A stretch of DNA of 15,229 bases from positions 1 through 15,229 of the forward strand of contig SYFI01000088.1 in assembly GCA_005800465.1 (NCBI GenBank), in the 5' to 3' direction. The position numbers were made by a program, and so were the translations under genes. The stretch comes from Actinomycetota bacterium. GTDB lineage: Bacteria; Actinomycetota; Thermoleophilia; Miltoncostaeales; Miltoncostaeaceae. Shown here piece after piece: positions 13,703 to 15,229 of this stretch. Under the pieces are notes generated by a model that was not told the DNA's origin, searched no databases, and saw nothing but the letters and a program-made list of their open reading frames with translations. The first letter of the stretch is position 1; each line of letters begins with the position of its first letter.

Positions 13703-13708
13703 ATCATA
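13703..13708 (-). promoter_or_regulatory. putative -10 (TATGAT) of the lipoprotein gene
   Basis: TATGAT ends 9 nt before the ATG at 13693, which implies a leader of zero to a few nucleotides. The corresponding place upstream of the decayed paralogue reads GATGAT. Confidence 0.45.
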
Positions 13709-13811
13709 CCCCGTGGCGCCCCTCGCCATCGGGATCAGGGGCGAGTCGCTCGGGGAGCGCCGCCGCTGCCGAACGCGGGCGTCGCCGACACCGGTCGTTC
13801 ATCCTTTGGCC

Positions 13812-14648
13812 ATGCGTCGGTCACTCATCGCCATGGCCCTGCTCGCCACCGGAGTGGTCGTCGCGGGATGCGGATCATCGCCTGCGCTCACCGCCTCTGA
13901 GGGCGCGGGAGGCGTCACCATGCCAGCCGAGGCCGGCCACGTGCACGGCATCGCCTCCACTGGGGCCGGGGGAGTCGTAATCGGAACACACGGTGGCCTC
14001 TACGCCCTCGCGCGCGACGGGGTGCCGGAGCGCGTGGGTGATCCCGCTGACGTCATGGGTCTGGCGGCGCTGCCGTCCGACGTACTGCTGTCATCCGGCC
14101 ATCCCGGATCTGGGAGCGACGAACCGGACCCCCTGGGGCTGCGGCGCTCAGGCGATGGGGGTGCATCGTGGACGCGCATCGATGCGGTTCCGCGTGACGA
14201 TTACCACGTGATCGAGGCGGGTGGCGGTCGTGTCTATGCGGTGGGCAGCGATGGCGCGCTATACGCGGGCGCGACGCTCACGACGATGGCGAAGGCGGGA
14301 ACCGCTCCGGCGGGGCTCATCGACGTCGCCGTGCACCCCGTGAGGGGGGGAATGATGATCGCCGCCACCGAGTCAGGGCTCCAGCGCTCCGATGACTCGG
14401 GCAGCACGTGGACGCTCGTGGGGGATGCGCTGGGGCTGCTCTCGTGGGTTCGCCCCGACGCGCTGTACATGGTCGACGCGCGAGGCGGCCTGTCGGTGAG
14501 CAGCGATGGGGGGCAGTCCTGGACACTTCGCGGAACCATCGGTGCGCCGCCGGCAGCGCTGCTGGCGTCGTCGGCCGTCGACCTCGTGGCCGCTGATCAT
14601 GAGGGCCGCATCAGGTTGTCCGCGGATGGCGGGCGCACGTGGTCGTGA
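13812..14648 (+). CDS. BNR/Asp-box beta-propeller lipoprotein (F510_1955-like)
   Basis: The ATG at 13812 gives a signal peptide and lipobox (MRRSLIAMALLATGVVVAGC, Cys 20). The 278-residue protein is a secreted beta-propeller. It opens with AGHVHGIASTGAGGVVIGTH, a H-V-H-G-I-A start that I recall from the so-called F510_1955 family glycosylhydrolases. Four Asp-box motifs (S-x-D-x-G-x-T/S-W) are visible near residues 113-120, 193-200, 231-237 and 270-277: SGDGGASW, SDDSGSTW, SDGGQSW and SADGGRTW. Such proteins resemble sialidase/BNR propellers; enzymatic activity is unproven. No ribosome-binding site or TANNNT is seen before the start. The frame upstream of 13812 is antisense to the divergent gene and is excluded. 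Its stop overlaps the start of the decayed gene at 14645. Confidence 0.88.
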   Translation: MRRSLIAMALLATGVVVAGCGSSPALTASEGAGGVTMPAEAGHVHGIASTGAGGVVIGTHGGLYALARDGVPERVGDPADVMGLAALPSDVLLSSGHPGSGSDEPDPLGLRRSGDGGASWTRIDAVPRDDYHVIEAGGGRVYAVGSDGALYAGATLTTMAKAGTAPAGLIDVAVHPVRGGMMIAATESGLQRSDDSGSTWTLVGDALGLLSWVRPDALYMVDARGGLSVSSDGGQSWTLRGTIGAPPAALLASSAVDLVAADHEGRIRLSADGGRTWS

Positions 14649-14800
14649 CCCGGGCATACCGCTGGCTTCGCGGCGTGCCGTGGCCGACGGGCTACCCCAT
14701 CGCTTAGTCGCCGAACCTGCCTCTCCCAATCGGGCTGGTGGCGCCGGTGCTGCGCTGCCTGACGAGCAGGGCCTGCACCGGCACCGTGCTCGACCGTTCT
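14645..14800 (+). pseudogene. decayed copy of the small membrane protein at 5996-6286
   Basis: A GTG at 14645, overlapping the previous stop (GTGA), starts VTRAYRWLRGVPWPTGYPIA, then a TAG (14705-14707), then SPNLPLPIGLVAPVLRCLTS. This aligns with the intact copy, GYRDLRGLSWPASYPIA then QFPNPPLIIGLAALGARYVA. The stop is in the place of the Gln codon (CAG to TAG). Similarity fades after about 14770, and the second half of the gene is not recognisable before the next gene at 14859. The overlap suggests that it was once coupled to the BNR lipoprotein. The right boundary is approximate. Confidence 0.8.
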
Positions 14801-14858
14801 CCGGATTTCGGACCTCTCGGCGTCGAGCGTGACGTCACGGCGAGCCGATGGGAGTCCG

Positions 14859-15229
14859 ATGAAGCTCAAGCCTCTGTATCGCGCGACGTTCCAATACCCC
14901 GACGGAGGTCACGGCACCGTCATCGAGGGCGAGGCCAGCAGCGAGGGCCACTACTTCTTCGTGGCCGAGGGCGAGGTGACCGGCCGTATCTCCGGTCGAA
15001 TGCAGGCGGCCAATCACCCCCGCTCGCGCATAGACAAAAATGCCCTGCCGAACATTCAGGGCGCCATCACCACCGACGACGACGCCACGATCATCTTCGA
15101 CTGGCAGGGCTTCGCCCGTCCGTCCCCGCCGTCCCCCCGGCAAATCGTGGTGGCCGCAAGCGCCAGCGGTGACGAGCGCTACGCATGGCTCAACAACGTG
15201 GTGTGCGTCGGCTGCGGCGAGATCCGCCC
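14859..15229 (+). CDS. DUF3237-like protein, 3' end outside window
   Basis: The ATG at 14859 has GGGAG 4 nt upstream, and the frame is open to the window end (123 codons). The protein reads MKLKPLYRATFQYPDGGHGT, then EGHYFFVAEGEVTGRISGRM, a run of acidic residues in ITTDDDATIIFDWQG, and finally DERYAWLNNVVCVGCGEIR. The layout, a beta-rich barrel with G-x-x-x-G-x-I-S-G and T-D-D-x-A-T-I-x-F motifs and an R-Y-x-W-L-N-x-x-x-x-V-G end, matches what I recall of DUF3237/UPF0311-type proteins, whose function is unknown. It has no signal peptide. It follows the decayed membrane gene on the same strand. Confidence 0.75.
   Translation, partial: MKLKPLYRATFQYPDGGHGTVIEGEASSEGHYFFVAEGEVTGRISGRMQAANHPRSRIDKNALPNIQGAITTDDDATIIFDWQGFARPSPPSPRQIVVAASASGDERYAWLNNVVCVGCGEIR

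Noticed and set aside
13551..13811. Upstream extension of the BNR lipoprotein frame
   Set aside because: It is antisense to the divergent lipoprotein and would bury the signal peptide; the start at 13812 gives a proper lipobox.

Overview
The window looks like high-GC chromosomal DNA of an actinobacterium, and a Thermoleophilia-like or freshwater lineage is possible. This rests on the GC-rich third codon positions, lipobox lipoproteins, GTG starts and a leaderless-type promoter pattern; no marker gene fixes the taxon. Most genes encode secreted or membrane proteins of poorly known function. No rRNA, CRISPR array or intact tRNA was seen.

Left part (1-4800): a partial Vps62-like gene (minus strand) diverges from a small Thr/Ala-rich lipoprotein gene (plus). 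That gene converges on a badly decayed lipoprotein gene (1127-2165, minus). An uncharacterised plus gene (2295-2801) follows. It converges on a minus-strand pair, a secreted YVTN-type beta-propeller followed by a small protein (4305 to 2794). A DUF2256 zinc-binding protein lies upstream on the same strand.

Middle part (4800-10970): this is accessory and decaying DNA. After a gene-poor stretch of about 1.2 kb come a small membrane protein and a frameshifted flavin amine oxidase, probably an operon. Three fragments of the same tRNA 3' half (tRNA-Asp-like, anticodon GTC, minus strand) lie at about 5730, 7493 and 10610. The last two sit in a 72-bp direct repeat that includes a terminator hairpin. 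Close to the third fragment is the C-terminal remnant of a tyrosine recombinase. Between the second and third fragments are an M48-like membrane protein without HEXXH, a phage-like protein overlapping a frameshifted partner, and a frameshifted secreted protein. I read this as serial integration of mobile elements at one tRNA gene, followed by decay.

Right part (10970-15229): a long exported pentapeptide-repeat protein abuts, stop codon to stop codon, the intact paralogue of the decayed lipoprotein gene. A BNR/Asp-box lipoprotein diverges from that. It overlaps a decayed copy of the small membrane protein of the middle part, and a partial DUF3237-like gene closes the window.

Two themes recur. 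First, two families each have one intact and one broken copy here. Second, many genes have a TANNNT hexamer 6-7 nt before the start codon, which suggests leaderless transcripts. Several frameshifts fall in C/G homopolymers, so a sequencing error must be excluded for those.
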